A stretch of DNA of 64,000 nt from Blautia glucerasea. Its GTDB lineage: Bacteria > Bacillota > Clostridia > Lachnospirales > Lachnospiraceae. The position numbers and the translations under genes are program-made. This document shows positions 52,670 to 60,244 of the stretch, piece by piece. Within the stretch, counting starts at the first letter, position 1; each line of letters opens with the position of its first letter. The notes under the pieces were generated by a model. The model had not been told where the DNA came from and made no database searches. It was given only the letters and a program-made list of their open reading frames with translations. The stretch lies in contig NZ_JAJBMO010000019.1 in the NCBI RefSeq assembly GCF_020537505.1, forward strand, positions 1-64,000, given 5' to 3'.

Positions 52670-54523
52670 ATGAAGAAGAAAATTTGGGCTGTATTGTTAT
52701 CATCAGCAATAGCACTTTCTGGTGTGCCAGTGAGTGTATTAGCAGCGGAAGATGCTGCTATAGAAAATGGTTTTTCCGATGGTCAGGAAGATTACGGTCT
52801 GGAATCAAATCGGGAAGATTTTCCTCAAGAAATAAGTGATAAAGAGTTTGATTTTACTTCAGACATAGATTCTTATGAAGGTAGTGTTTCAATTGATACT
52901 AATTCTATAAATAGCGGTAGCTGTGGTGATAATGTTACTTGGTCATTGTCTGGAAGTGTTGTCACTATTACAGGTAATGGTAAGATGAAGGATTTTTCAT
53001 ATGACGAAGTAAAACCCTGGAATGATGCAACTGAGGTAATTGTTGAAAATGGTGTTACTGGTATTGGAGAGTATGCGTTTCAAAATTGTCCAAAGTTACA
53101 AACTATTAAAATTCCAGCATCAGTTACTTTAATTGGAAGTATGGAAAGTTCAGATTATTTTCAAGGATGTATTGACGCATTTGATTATGACGGTGGCAGC
53201 TTGATTAATATTGAAGTAAGTGAAGATAATTCTATTTTTTCCTCATGGAAGGGTGTTTTATATAGCAAAGATAAAACCAAATTATTGTATTGTCCGCGTC
53301 AGATTACAAGCATTGAAATACCAAAAGAAACAAAAAATATTTATGTTTCTGCGGTTGCCTGTTGTGAAAAGCTGAGCTCAGTTGCCATTCCGGAAGGAGT
53401 AGAAAGTATTGGTATTTGCGCCTTTGAACATTGTTATGGATTGTTGGAAATAGTAATACCGATTTCTGTAAATTCAATAGGAACAAGAGCTTTTTATAAG
53501 TCAACACCTTTATTTAAAGTATGCGGAAACAGCTACGGGGAAAGCTATGCCAAACAGAATAATTATAAATATGAGGTGACAGAAACACATATTCATACCT
53601 GGGATGAAGGAACAATAGAGTATGAACCTAACTGCGAGGATGAAGGCAGCATATTATATAAATGTACTACATGTGGAACTGAAAAACGAGAAACGATTCC
53701 CAAAAGAGACCATGTACTTGTACGCGAGGATGCAGAAGAAGCTACATGTACAGAGTATGGATACACAGGAGATTGGTATTGTGCCTTATGTGATGAATTA
53801 ATTAAAGAAGGAACCGTAATTCCGAAAAAGAATCATGCTTGGGATAAAGGGACAGTGACTAAAGCGGCAACGTGTGTAACAAATGGTGTTAAAACTTACA
53901 CTTGTACAGTTGGAGGCGAAGAGAGAACAGAGAGCATTCCAGCAAAAGGACACGCATGGAGTGCGTGGAAGGTTGTTAAGGCTGCATCGGTATCAGGCGA
54001 AGGTTTGCAACAGCGCACTTGTAAAAATTGCAAAAAAGTAGAAAGTAAAAGTATTGCAAAATTAACATCTACTCAGACAATCCCATCTACGTTAACAGTA
54101 AAAGCAGGTAAAACATCTACTCTGAAACCAGCTTCCTCATGGAAGAATGTTAAGTATTCTACTTCCAACAAGAAAATTGTAACAGTTGATAAAAAGGGCA
54201 AGGTTAAAGGTATTTCGGCAGGCACTGCGAAGATTACAGTAAAATCAGGTTCTAAAAGGGCTGTGTGCACAATAACAGTACCAGGCACGACAGCAATTAA
54301 GAACATTAAATCCTCTATAAATGTAAAGAAGGGTAAGAGCACGACATTGAAACCTAAACTTTCATATGCTGGAAGCCCAGATACAGTTACATATAAATCC
54401 TCAAACAAGAAGATTGCGATTGTTAGTAAATATGGAAAAATAACAGGTAAAAAGAAAGGCACTGCAACTATTACGATTAAGTCTGGAAAGATTACAAAGA
54501 AGTGTAAAGTGAAAGTTAAGTAG
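52670..54523 (+). CDS. Secreted LRR and Ig-like (Big_2) surface protein
   Basis: 617 residues with a signal peptide (residues 1-26, ending SVLAAE). Residues 75-300 hold BspA-type leucine-rich repeats (ITSIEIPKETKNIYVSAVAC; EGVESIGICAFEHCYGL; INSIGTRAFYKS type). Residues 310-460 hold four short Cys-pair modules, each with CxxC or a variant and ending IPKRDH/IPAKGHAW, which may bind zinc. Two Big_2 immunoglobulin-like domains close the protein (SNKKIVTVDKKGKVKGISAG; SNKKIAIVSKYGKITGKKKG). There is no LPxTG or obvious anchor. AT-rich compared with its neighbours. Probably a surface adhesin. Confidence 0.85.
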   Translation: MKKKIWAVLLSSAIALSGVPVSVLAAEDAAIENGFSDGQEDYGLESNREDFPQEISDKEFDFTSDIDSYEGSVSIDTNSINSGSCGDNVTWSLSGSVVTITGNGKMKDFSYDEVKPWNDATEVIVENGVTGIGEYAFQNCPKLQTIKIPASVTLIGSMESSDYFQGCIDAFDYDGGSLINIEVSEDNSIFSSWKGVLYSKDKTKLLYCPRQITSIEIPKETKNIYVSAVACCEKLSSVAIPEGVESIGICAFEHCYGLLEIVIPISVNSIGTRAFYKSTPLFKVCGNSYGESYAKQNNYKYEVTETHIHTWDEGTIEYEPNCEDEGSILYKCTTCGTEKRETIPKRDHVLVREDAEEATCTEYGYTGDWYCALCDELIKEGTVIPKKNHAWDKGTVTKAATCVTNGVKTYTCTVGGEERTESIPAKGHAWSAWKVVKAASVSGEGLQQRTCKNCKKVESKSIAKLTSTQTIPSTLTVKAGKTSTLKPASSWKNVKYSTSNKKIVTVDKKGKVKGISAGTAKITVKSGSKRAVCTITVPGTTAIKNIKSSINVKKGKSTTLKPKLSYAGSPDTVTYKSSNKKIAIVSKYGKITGKKKGTATITIKSGKITKKCKVKVK

Positions 54524-54674
54524 TGAATATTGAGTATATTGGACATAATCTGGTATGCCCTGTTTTTTCAATTGATTTCTACATTGGTCTGACGTAGTAT
54601 AGTATTATAAAAGTCTCCGTTACCAGAGAAGAAGATACATGTAAACCAGATAACTCAAAAGGAGGAATAAGCGC

Positions 54675-55139
54675 ATGAAGAAAGCAACATGGAAGGAAAG
54701 AATCAATAAATTAATACTGGCAGTGCTTGTTGTTGGTGTCATATTTAGCTGCTCCAATGTAGAACAGGCGCAAGCTGCATCTAAAAAAGGTACATATTAC
54801 TATGGAACTGTGCTTAATCGTACAAAGGGCGGTAAGAAATATGGTTCCTGGCAGCCTGGAACGAAAAAGGTGAAATACACCAGTAAGTCTATTACATTCT
54901 ATGGCTCATTTATGAAGAGCAGCAAAGCATCACTGAAATTTAACAAAAAGAATTTCGTAAAGTACGGTAAGAAGACTTTTAAATTAACATCTAAGACCCA
55001 ATATTATTGGACAGATGAATATGGTAGAATACCTGCTAAGAAATATGAGGCTTTAAGATGCTGCAAGAAATTGAATGGACTTATGGTGGTTCTAAAAGTA
55101 ACAAATGGAAAAGTTGTATCATTAACGTTCTATTCATAA
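54675..55139 (+). CDS. Small secreted lysine-rich protein
   Basis: 154 residues. A signal peptide (LILAVLVVGVIFSCSNVEQAQA) is followed by a basic domain rich in Lys, Tyr, Gly and Ser (YYGTVLNRTKGGKKYGSWQ; VKYTSKSITFYGSFMK). No known family. The high Lys/Tyr content and short beta-like repeats suggest an extracellular wall or glycan-binding protein. AAAGGAGG precedes the start. It follows the LRR surface protein by 150 bases. Confidence 0.7.
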   Translation: MKKATWKERINKLILAVLVVGVIFSCSNVEQAQAASKKGTYYYGTVLNRTKGGKKYGSWQPGTKKVKYTSKSITFYGSFMKSSKASLKFNKKNFVKYGKKTFKLTSKTQYYWTDEYGRIPAKKYEALRCCKKLNGLMVVLKVTNGKVVSLTFYS

Positions 55140-55201
55140 GAGATGGAGAAAGAGAGAATAATCAAAGTTCTTGAAAGAATTGCTTTTTCTTTTTCATACT
55201 T

Positions 55202-55238
55202 GCCAGGGCTTTTCACAAGCCCTGGCTCTCCTTTTTTC
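55202..55238 (+). terminator. Intrinsic terminator
   Basis: GCCAGGGCTT (55202-55211) pairs with AAGCCCTGGC (55217-55226), followed by TCTCCTTTTTT. Confidence 0.9.
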
Positions 55239-55330
55239 TGACAAAATCAGTCGGATACATTCCATTGACGAAAACGGAATTCTATGGTAAAACTTTACTA
55301 TGTCAATACATTATAGGAGGTTGACCCGAA

Positions 55331-55816
55331 ATGGCAAAAGAAGCAAAGACAAATGCAATGAGAATGCTTGACAGACAGAAGGTGAAATACGAAACCCTGG
55401 CCTATGAGTGTGATGAATTTATTGATGGAATCCACTGTGCGGACATTACAGGAGCTCCTTATGAGCAGTCTTTTAAAACACTGGTAATGGAAGGAAAAAG
55501 CGGCGGATATTATGTTTTTGTAATACCTATTGAGAAAGAAGTGGATCGAAAAGCAGCGGCAAAGGCTGTAGGAGAGAAGGCTGTGGATATGATCCATGTG
55601 AAAGATATTATAAAGATTACAGGCTATGTTCGCGGAGGCTGTAGCCCGATTGGGATGAAAAAGCCTTTTCCCACCGTGTTTGATGCTTCAGCAGGAAAAT
55701 TTCAGGAGATTTATGTAAGTGGAGGAAGAATTGGACTGACTTTAAAGGTTCCGGTAGAGGATCTTCTGAAGGTTACTGGGGGAAAGCTGGCAGACATTAC
55801 AGCGAAAGATGAATAA
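55331..55816 (+). CDS. ybaK: Cys-tRNA(Pro) deacylase (YbaK/EbsC family)
   Basis: Removes cysteine wrongly attached to tRNA-Pro. 161 residues: AMRMLDRQKVKYETLAYE at the start, KTLVMEGKSGGYYVFVIP with the conserved substrate-binding Lys, and GYVRGGCSPIGMKKPFPTVFD, the family's GxxxGGxSP loop. It is complete. TAGGAGG precedes the ATG. It stands alone between genes for secreted proteins. Confidence 0.95.
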   Translation: MAKEAKTNAMRMLDRQKVKYETLAYECDEFIDGIHCADITGAPYEQSFKTLVMEGKSGGYYVFVIPIEKEVDRKAAAKAVGEKAVDMIHVKDIIKITGYVRGGCSPIGMKKPFPTVFDASAGKFQEIYVSGGRIGLTLKVPVEDLLKVTGGKLADITAKDE

Positions 55817-55985
55817 GCATATTTTACAGATACTAAAATGATATATGTTAAAATACATATGATAATAAGTTGGCTGCGTGATCTGTTGACAACGATTCCA
55901 GAGACAGCTTGCAAAGCATTTCTGACACGGGTGCAACAAGTAAATACTATAACAAGCCCGGTGTATGGGCAGTAAGGAGGATTTT

Positions 55986-56807
55986 ATGAGAGAAGGAAAG
56001 AGATTAAAGAAGCTGCTGCTTGGACTTGCAGCGGCTGCGATGACGGTGATGTGCGCGATGCCTGTATCAGCAGCCACCAGATCATTTGGCGCAACACTTA
56101 AGAAAGGACAATGCATTCACATTGTAAATGAGAATATCAGTGGAAATGCGATCAGCAATTACACCCTGCGCATAACACCTAAGACATCTGGAAGCAGATA
56201 TGATGTGGTATATGCTTATAGTGGAGAGGCTTTAGCACTTAAGAATTGCCGCAGGGATTCCGGCAATATAACCAATTCCACCTATTTCAAAGCAAACAAG
56301 ACTGCTAACAGAGGAATCATTGCATGTGTGAAGGCTGTTTCTGGAACTGTCAATGTGAGAGTTACAATTACGTCCAGGAATTCGAACGCTGTAATTAAGA
56401 AAAGCATTATGAAAAATCACAGCCCATTAAAGTCTTTTGCAGTTCCGAAAGGCCGTAAATTCTGGATGAAACGAAGAAGCAGTAATATCACTACACTTCC
56501 GGTTGTAATTGCAGCAAAGAGTGGAGCATCTATGAAGCGGACACTGACCAAGAGCTCTTATGAAAAATATGATTTTAAGAATAGCAAAGTTCTTCTGAGA
56601 AGATATGTAAATGGAAAGAGGAACTTGTATAAGAAGCGTTCCTATTCTTCCACATATGGCAAGACAAGATACTATTCGTTCCTTGTTCCTGCAAATTCTA
56701 AGGGAACTGCCTATACAGGAGAGATGGCAACTACCAAGGGAAGTATTACGTATTATTATCCATCTGATTATGTAAATGTACTTGGCGGTTGGAGTTATGT
56801 GAAATAA
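55986..56807 (+). CDS. Secreted basic protein of unknown function
   Basis: 273 residues with a signal peptide (LLLGLAAAAMTVMCAMPVSA, cleavage before ATRSFG). The mature part is basic with many Lys, Arg, Ser and Thr and no known domain. Segments such as NSKGTAYTGEMATTKGSITYYYPSDYVNV may be beta-rich. AAGGAGG six bases before ATG 55986 sets the start; an upstream frame from 55965 has no site. Its composition resembles the small secreted protein at 54675. Confidence 0.7.
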   Translation: MREGKRLKKLLLGLAAAAMTVMCAMPVSAATRSFGATLKKGQCIHIVNENISGNAISNYTLRITPKTSGSRYDVVYAYSGEALALKNCRRDSGNITNSTYFKANKTANRGIIACVKAVSGTVNVRVTITSRNSNAVIKKSIMKNHSPLKSFAVPKGRKFWMKRRSSNITTLPVVIAAKSGASMKRTLTKSSYEKYDFKNSKVLLRRYVNGKRNLYKKRSYSSTYGKTRYYSFLVPANSKGTAYTGEMATTKGSITYYYPSDYVNVLGGWSYVK

Positions 56808-56846
56808 ATATTAGAAAATATAGCGGACGAAACGCTATAAGTAAAA

Positions 56847-56890
56847 GAGGAGATTCTGAATCTGTGTCAGAATCTCCTCTTGATTTTATA
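56847..56890. terminator. Bidirectional terminator
   Basis: AGAGGAGATTCTGA and TCAGAATCTCCTCT pair around ATCTGTG. It serves the secreted protein (+) and the ABC-F gene (-). Confidence 0.88.
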
Positions 56891-56906
56891 AAAGAACTGA
56901 TAAAGA

Positions 56907-58547
56907 TTAGTTATCCTGTGCATCTTCTTCATTGATCTCGAAGATGTGACGTTTCTTAGCCATTTCATCGCTTGCAAGATACTCATCATAAGTTGTGATT
57001 TTATCGATCATAGTACCGTTTGGAAGAATCTCCATAATGCGGTTTGCAGTTGTCTGAACAAACTGATGGTCATGAGAAGTGAAAAGGATAACACCCGGGA
57101 ATTTGATCAAACCATTGTTCAGTGCAGTGATGGACTCCATATCCAGATGGTTGGTAGGCTCATCCAGAATTAGGATATTCGCACCGGAAATCATCATCTT
57201 GGAAAGAAGACAGCGAACCTTCTCACCACCGGAAAGCACGCGGACACGCTTCACACCGTCCTCGCCTGGGAAAAGCATACGTCCAAGGAAGCCACGCACA
57301 TAAGTTGCATCCTTGATCTCGGAATACTGGGTCAGCCAGTCTGTGATAGTAAGGTCATTGTCGAATTCTTTTGTGTTGTCCTTCGGGAAATATGCCTGTG
57401 TAGTGGTGATTCCCCATTTGTAATTACCCTCATCCGGTTCCATTTCACCAGTGATGATCTTGAAGAAAGTGGTGATCGCCTGTTCGTTTGCACCAACGAA
57501 AGCTACCTTATCTTCGCGGCCAAGAGTAAAGGAAATGTTATCAAGAACCTTTACACCATCGATCGTCTTGGAAAGATTCTCAACCATGAGAACTTCGTTT
57601 CCAATTTCGCGGTTAGGACGGAAGTCGATATATGGATATTTACGGCTGGAAGGACGCATGTCATCCAGCTGGATTTTCTCAAGTGCTCTCTTACGGGAAG
57701 TAGCCTGTTTGGATTTGGAAGCGTTAGCACTGAACCGGGAAATAAATTCCTGCAGCTCTTTGATCTTCTCTTCTTTTTTCTTGTTTGCTTCTTTCATCTG
57801 CTTGATGAGGAGCTGGCTGGATTCATACCAGAAATCATAGTTGCCGGCATAAAGCTGAATTTTGCCATAGTCAATATCAGCAGTCTGTGTACAAACCTTG
57901 TTTAGGAAGTAACGGTCATGGGAAACCACGATAACGGTATTGTCAAAATTGATCAGGAACTCTTCAAGCCATTCGATGGCAGGAAGATCCAGATGGTTGG
58001 TAGGCTCATCAAGAAGCAGGATATCCGGATTTCCGAAAAGTGCCTGCGCCAGAAGAACCTTGACCTTCATACTACCTGTAAGGTCAGCCATTTGAGCATA
58101 ATGAAACTCAGTATCAATTCCAAGACCATTCAGAAGAGTAGCAGCATCAGACTCTGCTTCCCATCCATTCATTTCTGCAAATTCGCCCTCCAGCTCGCTG
58201 GCACGGATTCCATCCTCGTCAGTGAAATCCTCTTTTGCGTAAATGGCTTCTTTCTCTTTCATAATCTCATAGAGACGAAGATTACCCATGATAACGGTAT
58301 CAAGAACTGTATAAGCATCATATTTGAAGTGATCCTGCTGTAAAAAAGAGAGACGCTGACCTGGTGTGATCACGATATCGCCTTTGGTAGGCTCAAGCTG
58401 TCCGGAAAGAATCTTCAGGAATGTGGATTTTCCTGCACCGTTAGCTCCGATCAGACCGTAGCAGTTTCCTTCAGTAAATTTGATATTAACATCTTCGAAA
58501 AGAGCTTTCTTTCCAACTCGCAAAGTAATATTGTTTGCTGAAATCAT
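56907..58547 (-). CDS. ABC-F family ATPase (YbiT/YkpA type)
   Basis: 546 residues with two ABC domains and no membrane part. Domain 1: GLIGANGAGKSTFLKIL Walker A, LLLDEPTNHLD. Domain 2: FVGANEQAITTFFKII, where the Walker A has AxEQAxTT in place of GKST, then LSGGEKVRCLL and LILDEPTNHLD. The inter-domain linker carries KSKQATSRKRALEKIQ, the P-site tRNA-interaction motif region. ABC-F proteins act on ribosomes, either as translation factors or in antibiotic protection; this sequence looks like the housekeeping YkpA/YbiT branch. GGAGG precedes the start. Confidence 0.92.
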   Translation of the reverse strand: MISANNITLRVGKKALFEDVNIKFTEGNCYGLIGANGAGKSTFLKILSGQLEPTKGDIVITPGQRLSFLQQDHFKYDAYTVLDTVIMGNLRLYEIMKEKEAIYAKEDFTDEDGIRASELEGEFAEMNGWEAESDAATLLNGLGIDTEFHYAQMADLTGSMKVKVLLAQALFGNPDILLLDEPTNHLDLPAIEWLEEFLINFDNTVIVVSHDRYFLNKVCTQTADIDYGKIQLYAGNYDFWYESSQLLIKQMKEANKKKEEKIKELQEFISRFSANASKSKQATSRKRALEKIQLDDMRPSSRKYPYIDFRPNREIGNEVLMVENLSKTIDGVKVLDNISFTLGREDKVAFVGANEQAITTFFKIITGEMEPDEGNYKWGITTTQAYFPKDNTKEFDNDLTITDWLTQYSEIKDATYVRGFLGRMLFPGEDGVKRVRVLSGGEKVRCLLSKMMISGANILILDEPTNHLDMESITALNNGLIKFPGVILFTSHDHQFVQTTANRIMEILPNGTMIDKITTYDEYLASDEMAKKRHIFEINEEDAQDN

Positions 58548-58833
58548 ATTTTCCTCCTATTTAAATACATCATCCTTATGAATACACACATAATAACAAG
58601 TATAGCCGATTTTCATTTTATCGTAAACTGGCAAATTTGCAACAATTATTTCTGGTTTTTCCACTGTTTTACAGCATAAACATGCAGAATAAGGAAAAAA
58701 TCCAAAAACCTTATACTTTACAAAGAAAAATCTCACTGTTATAATTGCTGAATACAATATCTGAATGGGAAAATGTTATGATAAAAATAACTTTGTAAAA
58801 GATAACTTCAGATATCTGACTGGAGGAAGAAAT
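58548..58833. other. Divergent intergenic region
   Basis: These 286 AT-rich bases separate the ABC-F gene (-) from shikimate kinase (+). A TGTTATAATTG sequence near 58738-58748 could be a plus-strand -10. Nothing else is recognised. Confidence 0.45.
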
Positions 58834-59361
58834 ATGCCAAAAAAACAAATATATCTGACGGGATTTATGGGAACTGGAAAAAGTACAATTTTAAATTGCC
58901 TGCATGAGATCTGCGGCCTTGAGAAGATCGAGATGGATGAGCAGATTGTCCGGGAAGAGGGGATGAGCATTCCGGATATTTTTGCAGAGAAAGGAGAGGA
59001 GTATTTCCGAAACCTGGAGACTGATCTTGTGAAAAGAATCTCTGCTATAGAGAATGTTGTGGTATCCTGCGGCGGAGGAACTGTTATGCGCCAGTGTAAC
59101 GTGGAAGAGATGAAGAAGAGTGGAACAATCGTGCTTCTCACAGCAGAACCGCAGACTGTTTATCAGAGGGTAAAAGGCAGCCATGATCGGCCTCTCCTTG
59201 AAAAAAATATGAATCCAGAGTACATAGGGGGGCTGATGGAGATAAGAAGGCCGAAGTATGAAGCAGCAGCAGATATTGTTGTAAAAACAGATGGCCGTAC
59301 TGCAAAAGAAATTTGCCTTGAAATAAAAGAACGTCTAAAACTAGACGATAATCAAAAATAA
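58834..59361 (+). CDS. aroK: Shikimate kinase
   Basis: Phosphorylates shikimate in aromatic amino acid synthesis. 175 residues. Walker A GFMGTGKS is at residues 9-16, the shikimate-binding MDEQIV at about 34, the CGGGTV Gly-rich motif near 80, and the lid Arg in SHDRPLL. The start at ATG 58834 is set by CTGGAGGAAG; an upstream frame from 58765 has no ribosome binding site. No other aro genes are adjacent. Confidence 0.93.
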   Translation: MPKKQIYLTGFMGTGKSTILNCLHEICGLEKIEMDEQIVREEGMSIPDIFAEKGEEYFRNLETDLVKRISAIENVVVSCGGGTVMRQCNVEEMKKSGTIVLLTAEPQTVYQRVKGSHDRPLLEKNMNPEYIGGLMEIRRPKYEAAADIVVKTDGRTAKEICLEIKERLKLDDNQK

Positions 59362-59509
59362 TTTGAAATTAATGTTAAAAAATTAAAAAACTGTTGAAAA
59401 ATGATTAGGGAATTGTTATAATTTAGAATGCTTGGGGAGGGAAGAGCATATAAGGGACATCATAAATTTGTATTATGATTTTGTGTCCAGTAAGGAGATA
59501 ATTACAGAT

Positions 59510-59923
59510 ATGTTTATTACGAGAGAGTGCGATTACGCAGCAAGAGTTCTTCGGGCACTGTCAGGGGAAACCCGCCTTAGCGTTAATGAAATCTGCGAGA
59601 AGGAATCCATTACCGCTCCCTTTGCCTATAAGATTCTTAAGAAGCTTCAGAAATCCGGTATTGTAAAGGGATATCGCGGTGTGCATGGCGGCTATGCCTT
59701 GAATAAGCCTCTTAGTGAGCTTACACTTTTTGATGTGTACCGTTCCATAGATCCGGATATGTTTATTATTGAATGTATGGAATCCGGTTATGAATGTCCT
59801 GCTGACGGAAGGGGAGACCATCTTCCTTGTTATATGCACAGAGAACTTGCAGAGATCCAGCAGGGTGTCTGGGAGATGCTGAAGAGAAAATCCCTTCAGG
59901 AAGTTCTTGTGCCAGAAATGTAA
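59510..59923 (+). CDS. Rrf2 family transcriptional regulator
   Basis: 137 residues. The winged helix (about 1-60) begins MFITRECDYAARVLRALSG and contains SITAPFAYKILKKLQKSGIVKGYRGVHGGYALNK, the Rrf2 recognition wing. Cysteines near residues 85-105 (CMESGYECPADGRGDHLPCY) match the Fe-S cluster ligand positions of IscR and NsrR relatives, so it may sense Fe-S status or redox. An in-frame start at 59432 would add an atypical 26 residues. It lies just upstream of nifJ and could regulate it. Confidence 0.87.
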   Translation: MFITRECDYAARVLRALSGETRLSVNEICEKESITAPFAYKILKKLQKSGIVKGYRGVHGGYALNKPLSELTLFDVYRSIDPDMFIIECMESGYECPADGRGDHLPCYMHRELAEIQQGVWEMLKRKSLQEVLVPEM

Positions 59924-59993
59924 GTAATGAAATTAATGGCTGCTCACGAAGTGAATCGTGATACAGCCTTGAAAATTAATAAGAGATCAGTTA

Positions 59994-60037
59994 GACCGGT
60001 CAGACTTCATGTATGAATATCTGACCGGTATTTTTTA
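59994..60037 (+). terminator. Terminator after the Rrf2 gene
   Basis: ACCGGTCAGA (59995-60004) pairs with TCTGACCGGT (60020-60029), with an inner TTCAT/ATGAA stem, then ATTTTTTA. A separate GGCTG/CAGCC hairpin lies just upstream (59939-59969). Confidence 0.88.
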
Positions 60038-60058
60038 TGATCTTCGCTTTGACCAGCA

Positions 60059-60086
60059 ACACGCTTCGCGATGTGCAGAAATCATG
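60059..60086 (-). repeat. REP-like repeat, copy B
   Basis: On the minus strand this reads CATGATTTCTG...GAAGCGTGT and matches 13226-13253 at 26 of 28 positions. Confidence 0.6.
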
Positions 60087-60141
60087 ATCAGTGAACAGTA
60101 ACAAAACCACTTTTGTATGTGATAATGTACAAAAATCAAAA

Positions 60142-60170
60142 TGGACATCATTGGAAGATTATGCTATAAT
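60142..60170 (+). promoter_or_regulatory. nifJ promoter
   Basis: TGGACA (60142-60147), 17 bases, then TATAAT (60165-60170) preceded by the TG of an extended -10. Start of transcription expected near 60177, about 68 bases before the start codon. Confidence 0.8.
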
Positions 60171-60184
60171 GTCATATGGACTTT

Positions 60185-60201
60185 TAGACACATGGTGTCT
60201 A
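60185..60201 (+). promoter_or_regulatory. Candidate operator in the nifJ leader
   Basis: TAGACACATGGTGTCTA is a perfect 7-bp inverted repeat around ATG, about eight bases downstream of the predicted transcription start. The position suits a repressor roadblock. It does not match the Rex consensus. Confidence 0.5.
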
Positions 60202-60244
60202 GAAATATTATTTTCATCATACCTTTAAGGAGGAAAAACAAACT

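Larger units (their letters stand above)
59924..60244. other. nifJ upstream region
   Basis: These 321 bases contain two hairpins after the Rrf2 gene, a REP-like repeat, a GTGAACAGTAAC motif (60091-60102), the nifJ promoter and a palindrome. No gene is visible. Confidence 0.7.

Noticed and set aside
60185..60201. Rex box upstream of nifJ
   Set aside because: The palindrome TAGACAC/GTGTCTA does not fit the TTGTTAANNNNTTAACAA consensus.
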